Below are positions 1 through 9,916 of a DNA stretch of 64,000 bases, piece after piece. Numbering within the stretch: position 1 is the first letter of the stretch; every line of letters begins with the position of its first letter. The stretch covers positions 21,392,001 to 21,456,000 of the forward strand of contig OX485806.1 of assembly GCA_950295325.1 (NCBI GenBank), read 5' to 3'. Under the pieces are notes generated by a model. It had not been told where the DNA came from, made no database searches, and saw only the letters and a program-made list of their open reading frames with translations. The stretch comes from Polytrichum commune (lineage: Eukaryota > Streptophyta > Polytrichopsida > Polytrichales > Polytrichaceae). A program made the translations under genes and the position numbers.

Positions 1-1181
1 GAGATGTCGGTTAGTACGGTCTCGTTGTCAGACCAAACCACCAATGTCTTCCACACCTTTAGCTTCTCCTTTTGGTTATTGGGGTCGTCCCACTCGGTCA
101 TCAGCTGAATTTTTTTAGAGGCCTCCACACTGTGCTGGCCGTCAATCAGCCAGAAGTCGCCTTTGCATATTGTCGGCCACATTTCAGGTGTCGGCATTCT
201 CTTCAGGCCTTGGGGCATGACAACAATTGTCTGCATGTCGTCTTTGAATTGCCCTCCCAAGATCTGAGCGACCATCCAGTCGACGTAGGCGTCCTCCTTA
301 GCTCGGACACACTTCTCAGGTGGCGCAAGGTGGCACTGTGCAATGTTCACCTCGAACTTGAAGTCCCTGCCCATGAAGAAGCAATGCAGGCACTTCGTCT
401 CGAAGTTATCATTGATTTTCTGTATCTCGCCTGCATCCACCTCTTGGCCAGGTTTCGGCATCCGCAGCTCCGGGGAAATTGGCTCGGTGGTCATGACGGA
501 GGACTCTCTCGCCCTCTTCGACGGGGTCGTCTGCCGGTTTCCGGACGGCGTGGGCGTCTCGTTGTCAGCCGGCGTTCCTGTAGTGCTAGTCCGTCTGGAG
601 TCTGTAGGGACCGGACGTGGCTTCCTCACAGTTTGGGGTCTGGACGACCCTGCGCCTTCTTCCGCCGTTGCCTTACGCCTCACAGGCTGCTGCGTTTTGG
701 CTTTACTTTGCAGCGCCTTGTTGAGGACCGTGATAGCCTGTTTCAATTTTGTAAACCTACTTGCAACCTTCGTGTTGGTTACATTGCCATCTATGAAAAT
801 TGTCTCCGGTTTAATTGTTTCAGGCTCCACGCATGACTCCTTGGCGTATATGGTGTCGAATGACTCGGAGAACTGGTGCATGAACATGTGGGCGTTCTGC
901 ACGGCGGAGTTCTCGAGAATTACGTCCACGTAATCTCCGAGGGCTTGGACGGACGCAACCTCCCATCCTGTCAACGTTGTCCAAGTGTGGTTCTCGTGGG
1001 TCCCTACTTTTACCACGAACAGGAGCTTAAACTGGGAGCCCTTTACAACCTGAACTGACCACGCAAGGACGAGCCCATCCTTGGGCACGTATGAGTCATC
1101 CTGGGGAGTTTCATACTCCTGCCATATTACGTCTGGCGCGAGCATAAAGAACCTTTCTCCAGGTATCTTCTTGGGGGCCAT
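1..1181 (-). CDS. DGQH-motif (ParB/DndB-like) protein, N-terminal 393 residues, runs off window
   Basis: An uninterrupted reading frame runs from an ATG at 1181 leftward to the window edge with no stop, giving 393 codons plus two bases. The protein begins MAPKKIPGERFF. Residues about 1-150 look globular. Residues about 165-245 form a Pro/Thr/Arg/Ser-rich basic linker, which would suit a nuclear protein. The rest is globular again and contains WLIDGQHSVEASK, with D347, G348, Q349 and H350. A DGQH motif after a hydrophobic strand is typical of ParB-like/DndB (DGQHR) folds, which in bacteria act in DNA or nucleotide-dependent processes; the role here is unknown. The bases just before the ATG on the coding strand read TTACAG, a good splice acceptor, so an upstream 5' exon is possible and the palindrome array 1205-1745 may lie in a 5' intron or leader. 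The sense-strand frames of the same interval are shadows. I am confident that this is coding, less so of the family. Confidence 0.62.
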   Translation of the reverse strand, partial: MAPKKIPGERFFMLAPDVIWQEYETPQDDSYVPKDGLVLAWSVQVVKGSQFKLLFVVKVGTHENHTWTTLTGWEVASVQALGDYVDVILENSAVQNAHMFMHQFSESFDTIYAKESCVEPETIKPETIFIDGNVTNTKVASRFTKLKQAITVLNKALQSKAKTQQPVRRKATAEEGAGSSRPQTVRKPRPVPTDSRRTSTTGTPADNETPTPSGNRQTTPSKRARESSVMTTEPISPELRMPKPGQEVDAGEIQKINDNFETKCLHCFFMGRDFKFEVNIAQCHLAPPEKCVRAKEDAYVDWMVAQILGGQFKDDMQTIVVMPQGLKRMPTPEMWPTICKGDFWLIDGQHSVEASKKIQLMTEWDDPNNQKEKLKVWKTLVVWSDNETVLTDI

Positions 1182-1204
1182 CTGTAAGTCCAAAATGGAA
1201 ACTA

Positions 1205-1745
1205 TTAGTTTCGGTCGATCGACCTAAAGTAGTCGACAATGCATTTAGCATTTGATGGAATGGAACAAATGTATTTTATTGACCATCCCGAATTCAAGGT
1301 TTGGGTCGATCGACCGAAACCTTGACCACTTGGTGGCTCGTATTCTTTAAATGTTGAGGCTACAGTGTTTGGGTCGAGCGACCCAAACATTTCATTAATT
1401 TTAAAGCTGATTTCAAGTGTTTCAGTAGATTTGAAATTGGGGTTTGGGTCGAGCGACCCGGACATGAGGCTCTGGGGTTTGGGTCGAACGACCCAAACAT
1501 GAGGCTCTGGGGTTTGGGTCGCTCGACCCAAACATTTTATTAATTCTTAATCTGGTTTCAAGTGTTTTTTTATATTTTGAATTGGGGTTTGGGTCGAGCG
1601 ACCCAAACATGAGGTTGCAATGTTTGGGTCGCTCGACCCAAACATGAGGCTTTGGGGTTTGGGTCGATCGACCCAAACATTTAATCAAATTTCAAGCTGA
1701 TTTTAAATGTTCCATTACATTTTAAATTGGGGTTTGGATCGCCTC
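1205..1745. repeat. Palindrome array 1 (half-site GTTTGGGTCG), upstream of the DGQH gene
   Basis: At least eight copies of an inverted motif, arms GTTTGGGTCG and CGACCCAAAC around two central bases (AG, CT, AA or AT), lie at about 1298-1321, 1367-1388, 1442-1463, 1477-1498, 1512-1533, 1587-1608, 1622-1643 and 1657-1678, with decayed copies near 1209-1228 and 1731-1745. Neighbouring copies are either 35 bases apart, separated by ATGAGGCTCTGGG, or separated by an AT-rich block ending in TTTGAATTGG or a variant, so there is a higher-order repeat. The array starts 24 bases before the minus-strand start codon at 1181. Short open frames across it (repeated GRSTQTP-type peptides) are read-through of the repeat and not genes. 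Confidence 0.85.
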
Positions 1746-1789
1746 CCGAAACTACTCAGTTTCCAGAGGCATGTTTAATGTTTAAACAT

Positions 1790-1811
1790 CATATACAATG
1801 CATTGTATATG
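1790..1811. repeat. Perfect 22-base palindrome
   Basis: CATATACAATG is followed directly by its reverse complement CATTGTATATG with no spacer. It lies just beyond array 1 on the upstream side of the DGQH gene. It could be a binding site or a chance AT-rich palindrome. Confidence 0.5.
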
Positions 1812-2274
1812 AAACATGATCGTAAAGGAACTGAAGCAAATTGTGTAGAGTGAAATGATATACCTTGTGTTTGAAACTCTTGTAAGCTGCTCTTACAAGC
1901 TGATTCTTATAACCAGAATCCAGAAACTCTGTGATATCACTAAAAATCAGCACTCAGAAACACCTAAAAAACACTATGAATCTCACAAGCACTCTGAAAC
2001 CCTCTCACAAACACCCTGATTCTTGCAAGCCTTCTGATCACTACTAATAACAACCTGAAATCACTCCACAACAACAACAAAAGTCTGATGTCACTCACTG
2101 CTACCACTCTACAACAAGAAAGACGCTCAACTAATCCGCTGTGAACTCACTCAATGCGTGCACTCTGGACCAAGAAGAAAGAGTGAGCATATCATCCGAG
2201 AAGAGGAGGAAAAGCACCAGAGAGGTGGAGACGAAGAATGAGAAGGAAGAAGTGAAGAGAAAGACAATGAGGAA

Positions 2275-2391
2275 AGCGGCGCTTCGCGAGAAGCGGCGCG
2301 TCCAAGCGCAAAAAAAAAAACCACAAAAGAAGCGTTTGGCACGTCGCTATGGAAAACGGCGGCGGCGTTTCCAATAGCGGCGCTTCGCGCG
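2275..2391. repeat. GC-rich inverted motif cluster (GGCGCTTCGCG)
   Basis: GGCGCTTC, GCGA, GAAGCGGCGC forms a hairpin at about 2277-2299, and AGCGGCGCTTCGCGCGG recurs at about 2375-2391. Such GC-rich hairpins occur in subterminal regions of some plant DNA transposons, but no matching ends were found, so no element is claimed. Confidence 0.4.
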
Positions 2392-2398
2392 GAGGGAG

Positions 2399-2447
2399 AG
2401 GAGAGCGAGAAAGAGAGAAAGAGAGAAAGAGGAGGGGAGAGAAGGGG
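2399..2447 (-). promoter_or_regulatory. Polypyrimidine tract on the minus strand, possible leader of the DGQH gene
   Basis: The plus strand is almost pure purine (GAGAAAGAGAGAAAGA type). Read on the minus strand it is a CT-rich tract of the kind common near plant transcription starts. Its orientation fits transcription toward the gene at 1-1181. Suggestive only. Confidence 0.22.
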
Positions 2448-3233
2448 AGAGCCGAAGGGGTTCCCCTTCAGACAATCCTGGCCATGCGATTGCTCGGGCC
2501 CATCAACGGCCCAGAAGCCTCGCGGGCCAAAACCCTGCTAGGTGTCCAAACCTCCTTGGTGGAGGTGGTTGCCCGCGCGGCTTCTGGTGTTGACACATGG
2601 CACCCTATGGACATTGCCTTCGGGATTGTCCTTGCCCGTAGGGGCGGGACATAGGACGGGTCGGCGCCTCTCTTGGCCGCCCGGCCCCGGCCTTCTAACC
2701 CAGTATGAATTCATTACCGGCAATTCAAATACATTCAAAAAGCTACATAGACTAAGGTGTTGCACAATATTTACACCATCGCCAACTCTGATTTTAATGG
2801 TGTTGAATTGAATGATCGCCCATTGGAATTGATAACATCGTAGCCATTATTTGTTTTGGTATTTCAATAATGTAGTCGTATGGAATCATATGAGATTGTT
2901 ACAAAATCTAAGAGGAGTAATTCATAATTATATTGCAATCTTCAAAGGCAATTACACGGTGCAATAATATAAATATGATAACCGTTCACATGGTTAAGGG
3001 TATTGGGTTATGTATTCTAATTTCTATGATGGTTGTTGGTGGAGGACAAAGCTCTAGACTACAATGGATACCCTAACAAGTAGCATTAGAGTGAACATTA
3101 ACATATGTACTTAGAAGCTCAAATTTGAAGTACATGGGAAAAACAAAATGATAACAAATGTATGTACTTCAACCCCATGGACTTCACATATCATATGAAG
3201 CCATTTAAACATTCAGTTTGAAGTTCGATGATG

Positions 3234-3254
3234 CCTAAACCCTAAACCCTAAAC
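3234..3254 (-). repeat. Interstitial telomere-like repeat (CCCTAAA)3
   Basis: About three units of CCTAAAC, the complement of the plant telomere repeat. Confidence 0.75.
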
Positions 3255-3964
3255 ACCACAAACCATATTAAATGAATGGCACACACGTCAAATGACAGGG
3301 CCTTGGTGCTTGTAGTTCTCAATACAAATGTATATTGTCATCAGAACATCGTAATTCATGAAAGAATGAACTCACAAATGTCATTTGTGATTTATGGTTC
3401 CATTAATGACTTCCACATACGCAGGTTAATGTCACACTTGCATGCTTGAGGATGGAGCAATGTTGTGTGCACACATTACAAACAACATATGTTCTTTTGA
3501 TTAGTGCAAATTGAAAGTTGGCCAAAATATTCAACTTTGTCATGGCATCAATTCCTTGTTTTCAAAATATAAGTCCTCATGTGAGGGTCTAAATAATTGT
3601 ATTAACTATTATATTTAGTGACTTTTAGTATATGAGGTTTTATAATATTGGCACCTCTTTTGTCAATATATTGTTTGAATTATACCACAATGTTTGACTC
3701 CAAGTAGAATAAAACCCCTTAGATATAATCTTACATATTGTCATAGTGATATTGGTAATTAGTGTATGCATTCATATTTAGTGTATCAAACTCTATATAT
3801 CCAATTTAGTTTTATCTAGTCAATGAAAGTGTTGTAGTGTCACTACATTGAATATGATAATTACACTCAATATGATAGTTAGTGTTTGATACACTTAATA
3901 AGAACGTTTAAAATAGATGTTGTTTGTATATGGGGGCATCAGTGAACCACTACTAAATTTTGGT

Positions 3965-3993
3965 GTTTAGGGTTTAGGGTTTAGGGTTTAGGG
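3965..3993 (+). repeat. Interstitial telomere-like repeat (TTTAGGG)4
   Basis: Four consecutive TTTAGGG units on the plus strand, oriented opposite to the tract at 3234. Confidence 0.8.
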
Positions 3994-4059
3994 GATAGGG
4001 TTATAACATATTAATCTATCCAATGTCAATGTATAACATTGTCTTACTCGTGAGAAGAG

Positions 4060-4555
4060 TCTTATAGGAAGGTTATAGTGAAGACGATCTTGTGTTTATT
4101 TGAGACGTTTAAACGCGATATATTGATTGGTATTGTGTTTATTCAAATAACATGAAATATTGTGGATGTTAATAGGGGCTAGGGGTCCAACTTTGGATGT
4201 TTCGCTCACTTTAGGGAATCACATATTAGTCGCTAATAAACCATCGTTCATGATGTATTTAATATATGGAATGTGATGTAAAAGTAAATCGGAGAAGCAC
4301 AACATCATGTTGTTATTCATTGTTCTCTCCACGTGTATTAGATAATGGAGGAAGATATAACAAATATTGTTTGCATAATATGAAGAAGAGTCTAATCGGA
4401 AGGTCATAGTAAATACAATCTTGATCATGTTAATATGTTATATGGGACGTTTAAACATGATATCCTAATTGGTTTTGTATTTAGTGAATGCGTATTTCGT
4501 GTTGTGGATGTTATAAGGGTTTAGGGTCCAATCTTCGATGTTTTGCTCTCACACA
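4060..4555 (+). repeat. Diverged direct repeat, two copies of about 160-170 bases
   Basis: The segments about 4060-4215 and 4385-4555 share the order GGAAGGT(T/C)ATAGT, GACGTTTAAAC, ATTGG, TTGTGGATGTTA, GGTCCAA and CACATTAG. The first copy lacks the telomere-like GGGTTTAGGG present in the second. Part of a local low-copy repeat, not coding. Confidence 0.55.
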
Positions 4556-4701
4556 TTAGTAAACTTGAAGTGAACTTGAGGATGGATTCATGTAACATTA
4601 AAAGATTGAACTAAAAAGGGACATTGGTAGTTAGTATCCCCTTAACAACGTCCACATACGTTCGTCATTGCCACTCTTGCATGCGAGATAATAGAGCAAG
4701 G

Positions 4702-4723
4702 TTCTAGGGTTTAGGGTTTAGGG
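4702..4723 (+). repeat. Interstitial telomere-like repeat (TTTAGGG)2-3
   Basis: CTAGGG followed by two TTTAGGG units. Confidence 0.7.
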
Positions 4724-5111
4724 GAGACAAATAAATAATTCTATTCATCATGACAATGGCCTCAAGCCTTGGAAACTCTCTCATAATTGCAGCCTCCAAA
4801 TGGCCCAAACCCCACCTAAATAGGTTTACACTTGAAAGCATTGAATGGAGTTGTGTTTGGGTCTACATATTGGTTAAAATATACCTTGATGATACTTGAA
4901 AAAATTAATGTGGCCGCCACCCTTCCTCCCAACGGCGTATGTCATATCCACACAAAAGAAAATAGATTAAATATCATACACTAAGTCATATGACGGCTGG
5001 GGTATGAGAGGGGCATTGATAGATGCGCATTTTCTACTATAAACAGAAAACAAGGAATTATGTCAGGAGGTTTGAAATAACCTCTGCAGGAGAACAAGGC
5101 GGGAAAGGCAT

Positions 5112-5152
5112 CCAATGAGGAAGTCGGAGAAACGGAGGTGGATAGTATAAAG
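5112..5152 (+). promoter_or_regulatory. Candidate CCAAT/TATA promoter of the DUF7869-type gene
   Basis: CCAAT at 5112 is followed by TATAAAG at 5146-5152, with a pyrimidine-rich CTCTTCTCCCACTCTTG near 5185 where transcription could start. This leaves a leader of about 800 bases that includes palindrome array 2. Placement is by consensus only. Confidence 0.35.
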
Positions 5153-5389
5153 GGACGCACCCCCCAAAAGTCTGTCCTTTTTTGCTCTTCTCCCACTCTT
5201 GAATTCGTAGAGAGAACTCTTAGTCGGATCTATACTTCAAGGTTCGTGCATGCTGCCGTTCATTAGCACTTATCCACAGCATGCAAGTTCATGAGCACCT
5301 ATCCACAGCATGGAAGCCCACCGGAAACTTTGCAATGAGCTCAAAATCATATGGGATTTCGGATTATCTGCCGCATTATCCGCCGGATT

Positions 5390-5826
5390 TTGAGGGTTTT
5401 AGTGTGACTCTTATCAGGTTTGGGTCGGTCGACCCAAACCCCTCCGCTAGTGTGGGCGGGTTTCAGCCTGACCCTGATCAGGTTTGGGTCGGTCGACCGA
5501 AACCCCTCCACTAGTGTGGGAGGGTTTCAGCCTAACCCTTACCAGGTTTGGGTCGGTCGACCGAAACCCCTCCACTAGTGTGGGCGGGTTTCAGCCTGAC
5601 CCTTACCAGGTTTGGGTCGGTCGACCGAAACCCCTCCACTAGTGTGGGCGGGTTTCAGCCTGACCCTTACCAGGTTTGGGTCGGTCGACCGAAACCCCTC
5701 CACTAGTGTGGGCGGGTTTCAGCCTGACCCTTACCAGGTTTGGGTCGGTCGACCGAAACCCCTTCACTAGTGTGGGCGGGTTTCAGCCTGACCCTTACCA
5801 GGTTTGGGTTGGTCGACCCAAACCCC
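5390..5826 (+). repeat. Palindrome array 2, seven units of exactly 64 bases
   Basis: GGTTTGGGTCGG begins at 5417, 5481, 5545, 5609, 5673, 5737 and 5801 (last copy one mismatch). Every unit is 64 bases: the palindromic core around GGTCGACC (a SalI site), then CCTCCACTAGTGTGGG and GTTTCAGCCTGACCC, with small changes. The first and last units keep the symmetric end CGACCCAAACC, matching array 1. The five inner units have CGACCGAAACC. The array ends about 165 bases before the ATG at 5992. Peptide-like open frames across it (VGRPKP repeats) reflect the repeat. Confidence 0.9.
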
Positions 5827-5991
5827 CTCCCAAAAATTTTTTTGGAACTTGCGCAAAGTATCCGGAGTTCACATTGTAGTTGTGTTGCAAATGTCTTCAT
5901 CCTCGGTGTCCCCATTGATCATGGTGTCTTGCATTTTACGATATTTGATTCTTTTGGACCCTTACATTATTTCCATGTGTGTTGAGGTTTG

Positions 5992-8900
5992 ATGTGCATG
6001 TGTGTAGGCGAAATGGAGGGAGTTGGTGGAAGAGGGGATGCCTTCTCTGAAGACATGGGCAACTCCCATTCTTCGTCTGGGGATGACCTAGACATTGTCG
6101 GGGAGGATAGTTTTGGTGACAGTGCAGATGAAGGTCATTTGGGGAGTCCTTCGCCATCTGCCCCTTCTTGCCCCACTGTGGAATGTGCTGGGCTTTCACG
6201 AGCTTCATGGGTGAATTTGGATGTGGTACTTGTTAATAACAGTGGAGTTGCTGTGGCGGAGGGTATTTGTCGTAACACACATCCACAAGATTGCATTGAT
6301 GAAAACCCCCTTGGCACCGACGATGTTGGAGTTGTTATATTGGAATCACTCGTACATTCCGAAGTAAATCCAACTCATAGGTTCTCGTTGCGAAGGTGGC
6401 CGTTGAGGAATGTGACAATTGATGGGGTTAATTTGCATGAGCATGAGCGACGACACATCCAAATCCAACAGGAGTTCCAAGCAAACATTCGGCCACGCAA
6501 AGGCCTACGGAAGTACGATACATTGGCACGTCCTACTCCGTCTGCAAATGAGTGTAAACGTCAAAGGTTGCTCTGTGAGGAGTCTATTAGAGAAGTTGCC
6601 ACAAAGGATTGTTGTGTACATCGTTGTTGCCAATTGTTCCCAAGGGATAAATTGAAGGCCGTCCGCGAGGAAATGTGGCTTGGAGATTTCCGTCTAAGAT
6701 CAACCAAAAAGCTTGATGTCCATAGGGCGATACATGTGAACGGAGCGGGTTGCAAGGTCATCACCCTTGAGAGCATAGACGTGTGTTGTACGGCATGGTA
6801 CACCATTCACGGTGTGTTGAAAACGGAATTTTATAGACAAGCCGCGTATGCCAAGGAAGGACGCCGGTCCCGTCACCATGAGAATACGGGCTTAAAGAAA
6901 CCAAGGGAAGCAACGAGACAAGCAACATCCACTCTGGCAACCATCATTGTCCCCCTTGCCGATGCAATGCCGCACAAAACACGCACACTCTCAACCGGTG
7001 AAAAGATTGTGGAGAAGGTTCTTCCTACAGGCACGAAATGGAAAGACATATTGTTGGATGTAAATGCAGTTGGCGAGAAGGCTGGGTTGGACCCTATTTC
7101 ATTGTCGAAACTGAGTGCAATAAAAAAATCAAACTTTAGCGAATACATCACAAAAAGACGAGGCGACAAATTTGCCCGTTGTTCCAAATGCGAGAAGTTG
7201 AAACGCCTTCGAGATGCACACACGATGGGGACAGAGTCCTATGCCGCACATCAAATGAACTATTTCAAGCATGTGAACATGCAAGAGGCACACCGTAATG
7301 ATTACTACACAAATAGAGCTTTGTCCATCTCTAGGCCTTTGGAGGTCCTTACAATCATCCATGACAAAATGGACCATGCCAAAACAGCCTCACCATGTTT
7401 TGCAAATCGAATAAAAGCCACGGACGGCCTTTTTAAGCTTCCTGTATCGGTTACAAGTGAATTCGATAACAATTGCATTGCATTACCTGAACACAAATTT
7501 GTGCTTTTAGGTTTGTACTTGGAGCCATAGATGTACACCATGTGAATTTTTTGGTGTTATAGTTGAATATTAAACCATTGGGTTGGCTTTGCAGGGATGA
7601 TTGCACATGGACATGGGGATGTCAAGTATGCTCATTATGCTCTTGATTTGTATCCGGCGGATTCAAACCATACGATAGGGTCATTTGCAAAGCTTTTACG
7701 TGATTTGGAGAAACCGCCGTCCTATTCATCAAGATTGTTATTTGAAAACTCGGGATCAACACCTCTATATGAAGCGGTCTTGGATGGAAGAGATGTATGC
7801 GTGCACTCCTTGCCGGAGCCACCAAGTGAAGATGTGATTGCCAAGAATTTGCCCCCAACTCTGCGTGTCCAATTGGACAATTGTGCGAAGGACAATAAAA
7901 GTAGATATGTTTTTGCATATTGGTCGTTGTTGGTTGCGAAAGGCATTTTCAAGGAGGTTTTTGTGTCCTTTCTATTGGTAGGCCACACGCACGACGATAT
8001 CGATGCATCTTTTGGGCGGTGGAGCATGAAGTTGCGCGAGGAGGATTTTCCAACAATCCCATTGTTGATGAAGTCGTACATGGATTTGGAGAACATTCCC
8101 GTCATCCCCCATATGATCGAGGAGGTTCCCGACTTCAAGGCATTTATAGAACCTTATATTCGAAGCGGAGCTCACCGTTTGATCGGACATACGAAGGCAC
8201 AACAATTTCGGTTCTACGTGCGTGACGATGGTGTCCCCGCCATGCAATACAAGTTGTTGTGCACGTCACAAGACTGGAGCCCGCTGGAGGGTCTCCTTGT
8301 ATGGCGTGTTGATGGGGAGGGAAGGACGATGTTGCTTGACGGAGAGCCTAAGCCTTGCAAACCAATACCCATGAAGAATTTGGATGACATTTGTAAAGGC
8401 ATATCAGGCTTCATACAATATTGGGAGAGTTTGAGGGTAGCGGATGTTGGTGGATCGTGTTGGCTTCGTTACGGAAGTTGGATACAATATTGGACACGTG
8501 TTCGTGGCGCTTTGGCTAACCTTCATCAAGATACACCCCTTACTTTAAGGCATGGGTTTTGGCCACAAACACGTGTCAATGTACAAGCGTCGGAGGCTAG
8601 TCTTTTGGAAAATGGAGAGGTTCGAGAGGAATTTGATGTGGACGACCATTACGTGGGGCCTGCTAGTAGTCGTCCGCCACCATCTTTCCGCATTGCAGTG
8701 GATTGTCATGAAGGTTATATGCTCATTTTGCGTCCTGGAGATGAGACATATGCAAAGCCAGTGTGGGTGGCAAGAGCTTTGTCCAATCCAAATTTTGTAA
8801 TTTCCAGCCCTCATTTTCGACAAATACAAGTAGAGTACTACCGACCGACAGCACGGAATGAAGATGTTGTTCGGCATTATACAGGCTGGGATACAAACCA

Positions 8901-9081
8901 ACACTTTCGGTGGAAGGTGGATTCTGAGCACGGTCCATCTTGGGTAGATACAGATTCCATATTCATAGCATGGAAACCACGGAAAAATCATAGTGGATCA
9001 GTGTCCATCCCTCAAAAGTACATAACTTTTGCAAAAGACAACCTTGCTCGGATCGCAGAAGAAGCAACCCACGTTGAATGA
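5992..9081 (+). CDS. DUF7869-type protein, two coding exons (5992-7456, 7595-9081)
   Basis: Exon 1 is open from ATG 5992 (an in-frame stop at 5983 precedes it; ATG 6013 is an alternative, after a TGTGTAG acceptor-like site). A 138-base intron, 7457-7594 (GTGAAT...TTTGCAG), joins codon A|GG so that KLPVSVT runs into MIAHGHGD. The product is about 983 residues. Visible features are an acidic Ser-rich N terminus, CCVHRCC near 206-212, DVCCTAWYTIHG, CSKC near 396, QLDNCAKDN with D583, and GHTHDDID at 618-625, followed by a C-terminal part with VWVARAL and YTGWD. The DN..(N) and GHTHDDID signatures are what I know from DUF7869 proteins, which are abundant in some streptophytes, oomycetes and animals and behave like repeat-associated genes. 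A DDE/RNase H-like transposase role is possible but unproven. Both exons are intact. Confidence 0.75.
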
Positions 9082-9637
9082 GAAGTTGGTAGGATTGTGT
9101 TAGCATGATTATAGTGTAATATGTAATTCGACCAATATATATTACTCATATGTGTGCTCCTCAAACTTGGGGCAAAGTTTGGGTAGAGCTTGCGAATGCT
9201 ATATTGTTTGGGGTTGGATGAATATCCATTTATTATATTTCAATACAGTTGTGAAGTTCATTTTTTTTATTAAGTTTGGGACTAAATTTTCCATTGAAGA
9301 AAAATGCATTTATTGCATGCACTTTGTATGTTGCAATGTCTATATTTTATTGACCATGCTAATAATAAAAATCATTTTATATGTTTCTTGGGTGAAACTA
9401 GTTTGGAGTGCTCTACCCAAAGTGTTTTTGTTGATGAAGTTGGTGTTGACTGCTCTACCATATGTGCTTATGTCCACACATAATAGATTTGGGATATTAG
9501 AACATATAATATATTTGAGATTGTTCGCAATATAGTTTCGGAACACGGAATGTTGTTTGATCCATATATTAATTTGAGACTAGAGAAAGTCTCAATTTAA
9601 CGAATATAATGTTATCTATGTCATGCATTTGCCATAA
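9082..9637. other. 3' flank of the DUF7869-type gene, nothing recognised
   Basis: AT-rich sequence likely to include the 3' untranslated region. An open frame at 9152-9535 is Leu/Ile-rich low-complexity translation with no domain. Confidence 0.4.
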
Positions 9638-9815
9638 AACTGACATTTAAGTATATTCAAACAAATCACTTGTCCAAAAATAATAAGAGATGTGCACTTG
9701 TGGGGACAAAAACCTCAAATGACAAAAAATTTAGCAACAATACAAATACCCCAACTTTGAATGTTTGTATTCCATGTTCACCAACCATCATATTTGTGTA
9801 GTTTTGTTATTTAGT
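9638..9815 (+). repeat. MITE family R1, left part only
   Basis: Starts AACTGACATTTAAGTATATT and shares CACTTGTGGGGACAAAAAC and CTTTGAATGTTTGTATTCCA with four full copies (11555, 19941, 27578, 35785). The right terminal inverted repeat is missing. Confidence 0.6.
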
Positions 9816-9916
9816 GTACATCATCAATGCACACAACATGCACCCAAGCCTAACCCCTCAAATCCTTGACAAACACCTACCATCAAAATCTTGCAACACT
9901 TCAAAACTAAAGCATC

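Larger units (their letters stand above)
2450..5100. other. Intergenic stretch between the two divergent genes, no gene recognised
   Basis: A GC-rich block at 2450-2700 is followed by AT-rich sequence. Open frames are short and lack recognisable domains. The stretch holds three telomere-like tracts and a diverged direct repeat, listed separately. Confidence 0.5.

Noticed and set aside
72-1058. Plus-strand frames of up to 254 codons over the left edge
   Set aside because: They are shadows of the continuous minus-strand frame 1181-1, whose composition and motif are far more protein-like.
1205-1688. Minus-strand frames with repeated GRSTQTP-type peptides
   Set aside because: Pure translation of the palindrome array. 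Period and frame follow the DNA repeat, and starts are not conserved.
2141-2654. Lys/Arg-rich open frames
   Set aside because: Low-complexity translation of purine-rich and GC-rich DNA. No domain and no splice support.
1205-5826. CRISPR-like array
   Set aside because: Spacers are themselves repeated, the genome is eukaryotic and there are no cas genes.
5281-5985. Plus- and minus-strand frames with VGRPKP repeats
   Set aside because: Translation of the 64-base array. 64 is not a multiple of three, so the frame changes each unit.
9152-9535. 127-codon frame after the DUF7869-type gene
   Set aside because: Hydrophobic low-complexity translation of AT-rich DNA. No domain or conserved start.
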